A model generated the notes under the pieces. That model was given only the letters and a program-made list of their open reading frames with translations, had not been told where the DNA came from and ran no database searches. Shown here one piece after another: positions 8,778-16,418 of a DNA stretch of 64,000 nt (positions are counted from its first letter, which is position 1; each line of letters starts with the position of its first letter). This DNA is from Hominenteromicrobium sp900549945 (GTDB taxonomy: Bacteria; Bacillota; Clostridia; Oscillospirales; Acutalibacteraceae), in the NCBI GenBank assembly GCA_902472305.1, contig CABRNK010000003.1, positions 124,001 to 188,000 on the forward strand. The letters run 5' to 3'. The position numbers and the translations under genes were made by a program.

Positions 8778-10256
8778 TCACAGCGCCGGAAGCTGTTTTA
8801 CCATGACCGCCGCCTCCGTTTTCCAGCCGTTCCACTCCAGATTTGTCCGCCCTGACCGGACAAATTTGAGCTTTTCCCAGAACGGGGCTGCATTCCCCGG
8901 ATAGCCGTCCACCACATCGATGCGCACGGACGACGCGCCCTGCCGCAGCAGCTCCCGCTCGAAGCAGGCGTAGCAGGCCCTGCCGGCCCCGCTGCCCTGC
9001 GCGCCCGCCTCCAGCATCAGCAGCGAGAGATAGGCGCACGCGCCCGGCCTGTAATCGAGAACGCCGATGCACGCGCCGCGCGCTGAATCCTCGATCACGC
9101 AGGATAAAAAGCCCACCCGCTCCATTTCCGCCATCTCGCGCACCACAAAATCCCGGTCGACTGCCGTGCGGCCGAGGTGACGGCGCAGAAATTCCACATT
9201 TGAGCTGTAGATCTCCGCGATCCGCTCCGCGTCCTGCGGCAGCGCCCGCCGGATGCTGAAGCGCTCCGCCTCCCTCTGCGGCATTTTCCACCGGCACGAT
9301 ACCATTTTGGAGAGCAGGTCGAAATACGTCCACCCCGCGGCGCGGGCCGCGAGCATCGTCAGGCTGTCCTGATTCATGCGGTGGGGCCGCACGCCGGCCG
9401 TCATGTTCGGCTTCAGGTTGAAATCGAACATCCTGTATACGCCGCTTTCATCCGCGCGGCAGTCGATGCGCACCAGTCCCCGAAGGCCGAGGCTGCGCAC
9501 CGCCGCCTCGCAGCTGCGCCGGATTTGCCGCAGGGCAGCATCCTCCCGCAAAGCGGCGCGGCTGTTCTCCGCCACGGGCACCTCGCCGCTGTACGGCGCA
9601 ATCCCGCTCTGATGGTTGAACCGCTCGACAACCGGCAGGCTCGTGCCGTCCGGAAAAACGGACACTGTGATCTCTGCGCCGCTGAGAAACGGCTCGGCGA
9701 TCATTTTATCCCCGAAACGGCCGCTTTCCAGTGCATCGCGCAGGGCGCGCTGAAAGGCGGCGCCGGAATCACAGCGCACCACGCCCTGACTGCCGCGCCC
9801 TCGGACGGGCTTTAGGATACAGGGGAACGGCCCGCCATACGTGCCGCACGCGCCGACGAGCGACTCGGGGACGACCGGGAACCCCGCCGCCCGAAGCCGC
9901 GCGTTGACGCGGAATTTATTGTCGTACACGGCGGCGTCGGCCGGAGCCTGCCCGACCACATACACGCCGCCGAACCGCTCGATCGGGTGCCCGTCATACA
10001 GCACCGTGTTCAGCCACAGCGTGTCCGCGCCGGCTGCGAGCGCGCGGGCGATCCCCGCCTCCGTGTCGGGAAACACCCAGTCGAGATCCTCGAAAACGTC
10101 GGGTTCTTCGGCCGGTACGGCAACCGGCATCCCGTTTTCACGCAGGCAGAAGGCGATATCCGCCCCGCTGTCGCGGTAGCCGCCCGGCTTCATCGGTTTT
10201 TTGAGCCCGCCCGAAACCGGCGCCTCGTTTTTCTGATACAGCACTGCGATTTTCAT
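8778..10256 (-). CDS. ATP-grasp ligase fused to a GNAT acetyltransferase
   Basis: A 492-residue two-domain cytosolic enzyme of unknown substrate. Residues 1-325 form an ATP-grasp domain of the D-alanine-D-alanine-ligase-like type: CILKPVRGRGSQGV binds the nucleotide, VRIDCRA and FDFNLKPNMTAG supply the metal-binding acid and Asn residues. Residues about 330-490 form a GNAT N-acetyltransferase (FSIRRALPQDAERIAEIY at the start, an acetyl-CoA loop at EAGAQGSGAGRACYAC, then the NAAPFWEKLKF helix). The pairing suggests ligation plus acetylation of an amino-acid or peptide product, which is inference. The ATG has a strong GGAGG eight bases upstream. The gene follows the kinase gene by 54 bp and may be cotranscribed with it. 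Confidence 0.8.
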   Translation of the reverse strand: MKIAVLYQKNEAPVSGGLKKPMKPGGYRDSGADIAFCLRENGMPVAVPAEEPDVFEDLDWVFPDTEAGIARALAAGADTLWLNTVLYDGHPIERFGGVYVVGQAPADAAVYDNKFRVNARLRAAGFPVVPESLVGACGTYGGPFPCILKPVRGRGSQGVVRCDSGAAFQRALRDALESGRFGDKMIAEPFLSGAEITVSVFPDGTSLPVVERFNHQSGIAPYSGEVPVAENSRAALREDAALRQIRRSCEAAVRSLGLRGLVRIDCRADESGVYRMFDFNLKPNMTAGVRPHRMNQDSLTMLAARAAGWTYFDLLSKMVSCRWKMPQREAERFSIRRALPQDAERIAEIYSSNVEFLRRHLGRTAVDRDFVVREMAEMERVGFLSCVIEDSARGACIGVLDYRPGACAYLSLLMLEAGAQGSGAGRACYACFERELLRQGASSVRIDVVDGYPGNAAPFWEKLKFVRSGRTNLEWNGWKTEAAVMVKQLPAL

Positions 10257-10310
10257 TGCTTTTACCTCCTCAAACGCCCTGCGGCTTTCTTCGGGCTGAA
10301 ACGTGCGCCC

Positions 10311-10850
10311 TCACAAAAGAAAGCGCGCCGATTGCAGCGCTTCGATCTGCTCTGCGGCGGACAGCCCCGTGTTGTCCAGCAGGCGCCCCTGATTTTCCGG
10401 CGCATGCTCCAGCTTATCCTTTAGGAACAGCGCCCGCTCGACCAGCTCCGCATCCCCGCGCCGGCAGAGACGCCGCTCGATGCTCTCTGCCGACGCTGTG
10501 AGCACGATGTAATACAGCCGCGCGCCGTGCGCCTCGGCCAGCCGCCGCACCAAGGGCAGCTCATCCTCGACCACATAATCGGCCACCACATCCAGCCCTC
10601 TGCACAGGGCTTCGTCCGCCACGCCGAGCATACAGGCCCAGTTGAATTGCAGGATCTCCGGCCAAGGCAGGCGGGCCCCCGCCCGCCCCTTGCGGACGGA
10701 CGGCTCCAGAAAACCGGCGTGAAAGTCGTCCCCGTGGATCAAATATATCGGCCGCGCACCGTCTTGGTCCGCCAGATGCTGCGCGTAAGCCTTCGACAGC
10801 GTCGTCTTGCCGCTGCCACAGGGCCCCGAGAAAAAATAAATGCTCTGCAT
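10311..10850 (-). CDS. P-loop kinase-like protein (AAA_33/zeta-toxin-like fold)
   Basis: A 179-residue nucleoside-triphosphate-binding protein. Walker A is FSGPCGSGKTTLSKAYA at residues 6-22, followed by a YLIHGDDFHAGF segment typical of small-molecule kinases, and a lid region with LCRRGDAELVERA. The substrate cannot be told from sequence. I chose the ATG at 10850 because GGAGAC precedes it and the longer frame would run back into the tRNA genes. It is followed by the ATP-grasp/GNAT gene on the same strand, so the two may serve one pathway. Confidence 0.7.
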   Translation of the reverse strand: MQSIYFFSGPCGSGKTTLSKAYAQHLADQDGARPIYLIHGDDFHAGFLEPSVRKGRAGARLPWPEILQFNWACMLGVADEALCRGLDVVADYVVEDELPLVRRLAEAHGARLYYIVLTASAESIERRLCRRGDAELVERALFLKDKLEHAPENQGRLLDNTGLSAAEQIEALQSARFLL

Positions 10851-10920
10851 ACCGGTCTCCTCCGCCGCGCCGAAACCCGCCGAGCGGATCTCCGCCCAAG
10901 CCCCGCCGCAGAAATTCAAA

Positions 10921-10972
10921 AAAATAAAAAAACAGACATCTTCCGCAATACACAATGTACCCGAAAGATGTC
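10921..10972 (-). terminator. Terminator of the tRNA-Gln/tRNA-Pro transcript
   Basis: An 11-bp stem with one mismatch (gacatcttccg at 10935-10945 with cgaaagatgtc at 10962-10972) is followed by a long T-rich run on the minus strand (10921-10933). It begins six bases after the tRNA-Pro CCA end. Confidence 0.85.
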
Positions 10973-10978
10973 CATCTC

Positions 10979-11055
<77 letters not shown>

Positions 11056-11082
11056 ATGACACAGCCCCGCATTCGGAGCTGT

Positions 11083-11156
11083 TGGCAGCGGTACCAGGAT
11101 TTGAACCCAGACGAACAGAGTCAGAGTCTGCTGTGCTACCATTACACAATACCGCT
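11083..11156 (-). tRNA. tRNA-Gln (anticodon CTG), CCA encoded
   Basis: The cloverleaf begins with A1 paired to T72 and has discriminator G73, as is usual for bacterial tRNA-Gln, then an encoded CCA. The anticodon stem GCAGA/TCTGT (one G-T pair) carries loop CTCTGAC, giving anticodon CTG. The T loop is TTCAAAT. It is the first gene of the two-tRNA transcript. Confidence 0.95.
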
Positions 11157-11197
11157 ATATGTCGTGCTGTTCCGGTGTTTTCCGGACAACGTAGACT

Positions 11198-11225
11198 ATT
11201 ATAGCAGATTTTTCCCAGAAGTCAA
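11198..11225 (-). promoter_or_regulatory. Promoter of the tRNA pair
   Basis: TTGACT (11220-11225) and a perfect TATAAT (11198-11203) are separated by 16 bp on the minus strand, about 40 bp upstream of tRNA-Gln. Confidence 0.8.
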
Positions 11226-11251
11226 TCCCTTTTGCAAAAAAAGTTTTAAAA

Positions 11252-11276
11252 AGTATTTTGTGCGGCGCAGTGCCGC
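11252..11276 (-). terminator. Possible weak terminator after ispE
   Basis: A 5-bp GC stem (gcggc 11262-11266 with gccgc 11272-11276) is followed on the minus strand by the A/T-rich sequence ACAAAATACTTTTT. It lies about 50 bp past the ispE stop. The stem is short, so confidence is low. Confidence 0.35.
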
Positions 11277-11326
11277 TTCCAGCCGCCTTTCCCGCGCGGC
11301 GAAGCGCGCCGAAAACCGCCCGCCGC

Positions 11327-12211
11327 TTACAGCGCAGCCTCCTCCGCGGAAACCGGACGCGCGAGGAAAACCGCCTCACAGTGCCCCTCGAGCGCGGCCT
11401 GCGCCCTGCGCGCGGCCTCGGGATCGGCGAAAATGCCGAACACCGCCGAGCCGCTGCCCGTCATGCGCGCGTTCAGCGCGCCGCCGCCGAGCATCGCGGC
11501 CCGCAGCGCCTGCACCTGCGGGCGGCACAGCGCATCCTCAAACCGGTTGCCGAGGCACCGCGCTACCGCCGGCAGGTCGCGGCGCTCGAGCGCCCGCACC
11601 ATCGCCTCCGTATACCGCGCGCCGCCGTCCGGCATCCGATCGACAAGGCTGTACGCCTCCGGCGTACTGATGCAGATGCTCGGTTTCGCGATCAGCAGCG
11701 TGCAGGACTCCATCGGCGCGAGCGGCACCATAATCTCGCCGATCCCGCCGCAGCGCTGCGTGCCGTTGAGCACGCAGAAGGGCACGTCCGCCCCGATGCG
11801 CATGCCGAGGTACAGAAGCTCCGCCGTGTTGAGCGGCTCCCGGCCCAGAACGCCCGCGCACAGGCGGTTCATCGCGCGCAGCACGGCCGCCGCATCCGCG
11901 CTGCCGCCGCCGAGTCCCGCCTGATCGGGAACGTGCTTTTCAATATAGATCTCCGCACCGAACGGCAGCCCCGTCACATCGAGGAAAAACTGCGCCGCCT
12001 TGAACGCCGTGTTGCGGCCGTCACACGGGATGTGCGGTTTCGAGCAGGCCAGATTGATCCGCCCCGAATCGTTCAAAGTGACACGGACCCTGTCGCACAG
12101 CGAGACGGACTGCATCACCATGTCCACGGTGTGGTAGCCGTCCTCCCGCCGGCCGACGATGTCGAGCGAAAGGTTGATTTTTGCGTATGCGCTGATTTCA
12201 ATGGATTGCAA
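11327..12211 (-). CDS. ispE: 4-diphosphocytidyl-2-C-methyl-D-erythritol kinase IspE
   Basis: MEP-pathway isoprenoid enzyme of the GHMP kinase family. It phosphorylates CDP-methylerythritol at the 2-hydroxyl with ATP. At 294 residues it is of normal length. It starts with AYAKINLSLDIVGRREDGYH (substrate-binding Lys and Asp/His), has the GHMP ATP loop PDQAGLGGGSADAAA at 96-110, and the C-terminal GSGSAVFGIF motif. It ends the minus-strand cluster that begins at 15888 and follows the DUF362 gene by 15 bp. ispH, the last step of the same pathway, is at 32-34 kb. Confidence 0.95.
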   Translation of the reverse strand: MQSIEISAYAKINLSLDIVGRREDGYHTVDMVMQSVSLCDRVRVTLNDSGRINLACSKPHIPCDGRNTAFKAAQFFLDVTGLPFGAEIYIEKHVPDQAGLGGGSADAAAVLRAMNRLCAGVLGREPLNTAELLYLGMRIGADVPFCVLNGTQRCGGIGEIMVPLAPMESCTLLIAKPSICISTPEAYSLVDRMPDGGARYTEAMVRALERRDLPAVARCLGNRFEDALCRPQVQALRAAMLGGGALNARMTGSGSAVFGIFADPEAARRAQAALEGHCEAVFLARPVSAEEAAL

Positions 12212-12226
12212 GGCGATGCCCCTCCT

Positions 12227-13357
12227 CTACAGGTTGAAAACCGAAAAACGGCGGATGTCGATCACGTGCTTCGGGCACATCTCGTGGCAGCAGAAGCACC
12301 GGATGCACCGCGCGTAGCCGATCTGCGCCTTGCCGCCGCGCAGCTCAATCGTGTGCTGCGGGCAGCTTTCGGCGCATTTTCCGCAGCCGACGCAGCTTTT
12401 CCGCCGGATGCGCGGGTAGGGCGTCGCGATTTTCTTGGCAAGCGGCCGCAGCGGCTTTGGCACGCGTGTCAGAAAATCGACGTCGCTCGAGCGCGCGCGC
12501 TTGAAATCCGGCACCCGCACGCTTTCAAGCGGGTCGCCGAGCAGCTCGAGCGGCGTATCCGCGCACAGGCCGCGCGCGCACGCGTTTTGCAGCGTCAAAA
12601 TCTCCTCAGGGCGCATGCCGATGACGGCCGCGCCGGCGAGATCCGCCGCATACGGGCTTTCCGCGCCGATCAGCGCGCCGACAAAGCGCTTTTCCCCGCC
12701 GGTCGGGCCGTTGCCCTCCATCGCCTCGATGCCGTCGATGAACGAAAAATCCGCCCGGATGTAGTCGCACAGATCGACGAGCATCTCGGCAAACGGCTCC
12801 TTTTCCGGGTAGCGGCAGTGCAGCTCGGGCTTCATCAGCCCCGGCACCGTGCCGAACAGGTTTTTAACCGCGCCCGAGTAGCCCATCATGCCGTGGGTTT
12901 TCAGCTTCGCGATGTTGACGACGAGCGCCTCGCGCGGCTGCACGAACGGCTCAAGAACGGAGAGCGCGCCGCACCGCACGCCGCGCGGCAGCTCAACCGT
13001 CTGCGAGCGGCATTCCGTATAGAGCGAAAAGCCGTACTGCTCCGCCGCAGCCGTGTACCCGCAGGCGCGGAACACGCTTTTCATCACCGCCGTGTTGTAC
13101 ACGCCGCCGCCCGACTCCGCCACGAGCACCTCCGCCCCACGCCTTTTCAGGCACAGGGCAACCGCCGCGACGAGCTTCGGGTGCGTGATGATCGCCTCCT
13201 CCGGCGCGGATTTCATCACGAGGTTCGGCTTTAAGATCACCTGCCGGCCCGGCGCAAGCCGCGCATAGAAGCCGAACGCCGAGAAAATGCGGTCGGCAGC
13301 CTTTTCGAGCGCCTCCACATCATAGCCGCCCTGCCGGATCAGATATGCGCGGTTCAT
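12227..13357 (-). CDS. DUF362 protein with two [4Fe-4S] ferredoxin motifs
   Basis: A 376-residue cytosolic iron-sulfur protein. Residues 1-300 form the DUF362 domain, a conserved module of unknown biochemical role (QVILKPNLVMKSAPEE, LVNIAKLKTHGMMGYSGA, NLFGTVPG, FIDGIEAMEGNGPTGG). Residues 320-365 are a two-cluster ferredoxin: C-x2-C-x2-C-x3-C-P (CVGCGKCAESCP) and CIRCFCCHEMCP. The second motif has an additional Cys. I chose the ATG at 13357 because it overlaps the aminotransferase stop as ATGA, a sign of translational coupling. Electron transfer is inferred from the clusters only. Confidence 0.85.
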   Translation of the reverse strand: MNRAYLIRQGGYDVEALEKAADRIFSAFGFYARLAPGRQVILKPNLVMKSAPEEAIITHPKLVAAVALCLKRRGAEVLVAESGGGVYNTAVMKSVFRACGYTAAAEQYGFSLYTECRSQTVELPRGVRCGALSVLEPFVQPREALVVNIAKLKTHGMMGYSGAVKNLFGTVPGLMKPELHCRYPEKEPFAEMLVDLCDYIRADFSFIDGIEAMEGNGPTGGEKRFVGALIGAESPYAADLAGAAVIGMRPEEILTLQNACARGLCADTPLELLGDPLESVRVPDFKRARSSDVDFLTRVPKPLRPLAKKIATPYPRIRRKSCVGCGKCAESCPQHTIELRGGKAQIGYARCIRCFCCHEMCPKHVIDIRRFSVFNL

Positions 13358-14526
13358 CGCAGTGTTTCGAGGAACGCCGCCATCCGCTCGAGCGCCTCCG
13401 TCAGGTGCTTCACCGAATACGCGTAGGAGATGCGGATGTGCCCTTCGCCGCATGCGCCGAACGCCGAGCCGGGCACGACGGCGACGCGCTTGTCGTAGAT
13501 CAGGCGCTCGCAGAATTCGTTCGACGTCATGCCGGTGGAGCGAATCGACGGAAACACGTAAAACGCCCCCTCCGGCTCAAAGCAGGTGAGGCCGAGGCGG
13601 TTCAGGCCGTCCACGATCAGGCGGCGGCGCATGTCGTATTCGTCGCGCATCTCGGCGATGTCGTCGTCGCCGTTGCGCAGCGCCTCGATCGACGCGTACT
13701 GCGACATCGTCGGCGCGCTCATAATCGCGTACTGGTGCAGCTTCGTCATCGGCGCGATCAGCTCCTTCGGCCCCACCGCGTAGCCCATGCGCCAGCCGGT
13801 CATCGAATACGTCTTGGAAAAGCCGTTGATGACGACCGTGCGCGCCTGCATGCCGTCGATCGCCGCGATCGAGACGTGCGGCGTGCCGCCGTAGGTCAGC
13901 TCGCTGTAAATCTCATCGGAGAGAACGATCAGGTCATGCTTCTTCACGACCTCGGCGATCGCCTCGAGATGCTCGCGGCGCATGACGGCGCCGGTCGGGT
14001 TGTTCGGGTACGGGAAAATCAGCGCCTTCGTCTTTTCGGTGACGGCGCTTTCCAGCTCCTCCGCGGTCAGGCGGAATTCATTTTCCACCTTCGTGCTGAT
14101 GGAAACCGGCACGCCGCCAACCATGCGGGTCAGCGGGTCGTAGCAGACGAAGCACGGCTCCGGGATGATGACCTCTTCACCCGGGGCGATCAGGCAGCGC
14201 AGCGCCATATCGATCGCCTCGCTGCCGCCGACCGTGACGAGCACCTCGGACTCGGGCTGGTACGTGAGGCCGTATTTCCGCTCGAAGAAGCGGCTGATCT
14301 CCTCGCGCAGCGCCATCAGGCCGCGGTTCGGCGTGTAGCGCGTGCGGCCCTTCTCGAGCGCCGTGATGCCCGCCTCGCGGATGTGCCAGGGCGTGAGGAA
14401 ATCCGGCTCGCCGATGGAAAGCGAGATCACGTCGTCCATCTCGTTTGCAATATCGAAAAAGCGGCGGATGCCCGAGGGCTTGATGTTCCGCGCCTGTTCA
14501 CTCAGGTATCTGCTGTAATCAATCAC
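13354..14526 (-). CDS. Class I/II pyridoxal-phosphate aminotransferase (PatA/AspC-like)
   Basis: Cytosolic transaminase of fold type I, about 390 residues. The motifs are LSIGEPDFLTP near the N-terminus, TVGGSEAIDMAL for phosphate contact, the YPNNPTGAV loop (Asn to the PLP ring), SDEIYSEL (Asp to pyridine N) and the Schiff-base lysine in NGFSKTYSMTGWR (about K238), with the C-terminal substrate Arg in HIRISYA. The start is ambiguous. A TTG at 14550 would add eight residues, but GGGAG lies eight bases before the GTG at 14526, which I prefer. It then overlaps the Lrp gene by 8 bp. The specific amino acid is unknown; the neighbouring Lrp-type regulator suggests amino-acid control. Confidence 0.88.
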   Translation of the reverse strand: MIDYSRYLSEQARNIKPSGIRRFFDIANEMDDVISLSIGEPDFLTPWHIREAGITALEKGRTRYTPNRGLMALREEISRFFERKYGLTYQPESEVLVTVGGSEAIDMALRCLIAPGEEVIIPEPCFVCYDPLTRMVGGVPVSISTKVENEFRLTAEELESAVTEKTKALIFPYPNNPTGAVMRREHLEAIAEVVKKHDLIVLSDEIYSELTYGGTPHVSIAAIDGMQARTVVINGFSKTYSMTGWRMGYAVGPKELIAPMTKLHQYAIMSAPTMSQYASIEALRNGDDDIAEMRDEYDMRRRLIVDGLNRLGLTCFEPEGAFYVFPSIRSTGMTSNEFCERLIYDKRVAVVPGSAFGACGEGHIRISYAYSVKHLTEALERMAAFLETLR

Positions 14527-15019
14527 AAAGGTTGCTCCCTCTCTCGTCAATCTCGTCCTCGGCCGCCGTAAAATCCACGCCGCCGTCCTTGTATTTCGTC
14601 AGGACAAAATGCGTCGCCGTGGAAAGCACGCCGTCGATCGTCGCGAGGCGCTTCGCGACAAACATCGCGATTTCGGACATCGTCGCCGCCGTAACCATCA
14701 CCGCGAGGTCAAAGCCGCCGGACATCAGGTAAACGCTTTCGACCTCCGGCAGCGCCTTGACGCGTGCGGCGATCGCATCGAAGCCGGTGTCCTTCTTCGG
14801 GGTGACGCGCAGCTCGATCAGCGCGCTGGCGCGGTGGACGTCGGTGCGCTCCCAGTTGACGAGCGCGCGGTAGCCCTTGACGACGCCGTCCTTCTCAAAC
14901 TTGCGGATCGCCGCCTCCACGGCCTCCTCGCTGAGATCGAGCATGGCCGCGAGCTGCTGCACGGTCAGCTTTGCGTTGTCCTGCAAAAGGCGGAGGAGCT
15001 TTTCCATTTTCTTATCCAT
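14519..15019 (-). CDS. Lrp/AsnC-family transcriptional regulator
   Basis: A 166-residue feast/famine regulator. Residues 1-55 form the helix-turn-helix (LRLLQDNAKLTVQQLAAMLD then EEAVEAAIRKFEKDG). Residues 65-145 form the RAM effector domain that binds amino acids (ALIELRVTPKKDTGFDAIAA, EVESVYLMSGGFDLAV). It sits between the histidinol-phosphatase gene (5 bp upstream) and the aminotransferase, so it probably controls this cluster in response to an amino acid. The ligand is not predictable. Confidence 0.9.
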   Translation of the reverse strand: MDKKMEKLLRLLQDNAKLTVQQLAAMLDLSEEAVEAAIRKFEKDGVVKGYRALVNWERTDVHRASALIELRVTPKKDTGFDAIAARVKALPEVESVYLMSGGFDLAVMVTAATMSEIAMFVAKRLATIDGVLSTATHFVLTKYKDGGVDFTAAEDEIDERGSNLCD

Positions 15020-15024
15020 TTCAG

Positions 15025-15888
15025 TTACACCCTTTCTTCCGGTATGTATTCGATCGGAATCTGCTGCGGCCGGCGGCCGGCAAAAACCGTGTATTCCGTA
15101 TAGCCGATTTCCCGGAGCATATCGAGCGCCTCGGGAATGCCCCGCGCGACGTTCTCCGGGCAGTGCGCATCCGCGCCGAGCGTGACGCGCCGCCCGCCGA
15201 GCGCATGGTAGCGGGAGAAGATCTCGCGGTCCGGCAGCACCGGTGCATCAGTGCACAGAAGGCGCGAGGTGTTGAACTCGAGCGCCTTGTCCGTCTCGAT
15301 CAGCTTTTTGAAGATCCGGTCGAGCTGCTGCGCATAGCGCGCGAAGCTCGGCCTTTCGCCGGGCTTGCAGACATAGCGCAGCGGATAGGTGATGTGCGCA
15401 AGCGTGTCGAACTGCCCCCACTCAAGCATCTCGTACATCTCGTCGAAATACGCCTTAAACACCGCGTCCAGCTGCGTTTCAGAGAGGTTCTCCCGGCCGA
15501 GGTGGTAGAAATCGCGCATGCCGGCGATGTTGTGCAGCGAGCCGATCACAACGTCGTAATCGCGGCCGGAAAGCACGTCGAGCGCCGCCGGCAGGTTTTG
15601 CAGCGGCTGGCCGAGCTCGATGCCCTTTAAAAACCGCAGCTTCGGAAACTGCTTTTTCGTTTCCTCCAGCTCCCGCCACGCGCGGCGCACCGAATCGAAG
15701 TATTTCCTTCCGCCGAATTCCGGCGCGCCGTTGTACTGGTCGCACTCGCAGTGGTCGGTCAGCGCGTAGTACGCGAGGCCGAGCGCCTCGGCGCGCGCGC
15801 ACATCGCCGCCATCGGCGCCTCGCCGTCAAACGAGCAGTTCGAATGGCTGTGGCAGTCCGCCAAAAATTTGTAAGGCAAGCAGATCAT
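15025..15888 (-). CDS. hisK: PHP-family histidinol-phosphatase (HisJ/HisK type)
   Basis: Metal-dependent phosphatase that converts L-histidinol phosphate to L-histidinol in histidine synthesis. The 287-residue protein has the four PHP metal-binding motifs: DCHSHSNCSFDG near residue 12, LTDHCE, IGSLHNI with DTLAHITYPLRY, and GADAHCPENVA near the C-terminus. No other his genes are next to it. It is the first gene of the minus-strand cluster and is preceded by an A/T-rich repeat region. Some PHP proteins act on other phosphates, so the substrate is the less certain part. Confidence 0.8.
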   Translation of the reverse strand: MICLPYKFLADCHSHSNCSFDGEAPMAAMCARAEALGLAYYALTDHCECDQYNGAPEFGGRKYFDSVRRAWRELEETKKQFPKLRFLKGIELGQPLQNLPAALDVLSGRDYDVVIGSLHNIAGMRDFYHLGRENLSETQLDAVFKAYFDEMYEMLEWGQFDTLAHITYPLRYVCKPGERPSFARYAQQLDRIFKKLIETDKALEFNTSRLLCTDAPVLPDREIFSRYHALGGRRVTLGADAHCPENVARGIPEALDMLREIGYTEYTVFAGRRPQQIPIEYIPEERV

Positions 15889-15903
15889 CCCCTATCCAGA
15901 ACA

Positions 15904-15939
15904 AAACTAAAAACTGAGAAACTAAGAAACTGAAAAACT
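15904..15939. repeat. Short tandem repeat (aaact, period 8) before the PHP phosphatase gene
   Basis: Five copies of aaact occur at 15904, 15911, 15919, 15927 and 15935, mostly eight bases apart within the pattern aaact(a/g)ag. The tract lies 15-50 bp upstream of the ATG, in the 5' untranslated region. A minus-strand TACAAT at about 15963-15968 is a possible -10 element. Confidence 0.6.
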
Positions 15940-16018
15940 GTATGCTGTTTTATACAGTTTTATATTGTAGCACAGGTCCGCGCGTTTTGGAAGTCCCGAA
16001 TTTAAATTGCGCCTGCGC

Positions 16019-16047
16019 TTGACACCGCGGCATATTTATTGGATAAT
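16019..16047 (+). promoter_or_regulatory. Promoter of the ACT/DUF711 operon
   Basis: TTGACA (16019-16024) and GATAAT (16042-16047) are separated by 17 bp, about 75 bp upstream of the ACT-domain gene. This is an excellent match to the consensus. Confidence 0.78.
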
Positions 16048-16121
16048 AAAGCAAAGGCAATGCCGCGCCGCAGGCCGGCCGGCAGCGCACCAACGTTTCT
16101 CAACGAAAGGGATGCAGAAAA

Positions 16122-16391
16122 ATGAAAGCAGTTGTCACCGTCATCGGAAAAGATATGGTCGGTATCCTCGCAAAGGTTTCCGCGATCTGTGCCGACAAGG
16201 GCGCAAACGTCATCGAGGTCACGCAGTCGATCATGCAGGACATGTTCGCCATGATCATGATGATCGACATCAGCGGCTGTACCGTGCCGTTCAGCGCGCT
16301 GAACGACGAGTTTGAAGCGCTCGGAAACAGCCTCGGCCTCAAGATCCACGTCATGCACGAGGACGTCTTTAATTCCATGCACAGAATCTGA
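16122..16391 (+). CDS. ACT-domain protein (UPF0237 family)
   Basis: An 89-residue stand-alone ACT domain, the small ligand-binding fold that senses amino acids. The start MKAVVTVIGKDMVGILAKVSA and the later MQDMFAMIMMIDIS strand are typical of the UPF0237 family. It is preceded by GAAAGG and lies 27 bp upstream of the DUF711 gene. This pair is a conserved arrangement in Gram-positive bacteria, which suggests the ACT protein regulates or binds its partner. The ligand is unknown. Confidence 0.88.
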   Translation: MKAVVTVIGKDMVGILAKVSAICADKGANVIEVTQSIMQDMFAMIMMIDISGCTVPFSALNDEFEALGNSLGLKIHVMHEDVFNSMHRI

Positions 16392-16418
16392 TTACTTCCG
16401 AAAGGTTTGGGGATACCA

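Noticed and set aside
8374..8904. Plus-strand frames between oppB and the ATP-grasp gene
   Set aside because: They overlap the opp promoter and the end of the ATP-grasp gene, have Arg/Pro/Phe-rich sequence and no recognisable features.
11258..13234. A 658-codon plus-strand frame opposite ispE and the DUF362 gene
   Set aside because: Arg/Ala-rich composition without family features; it spans two unrelated real genes on the other strand.
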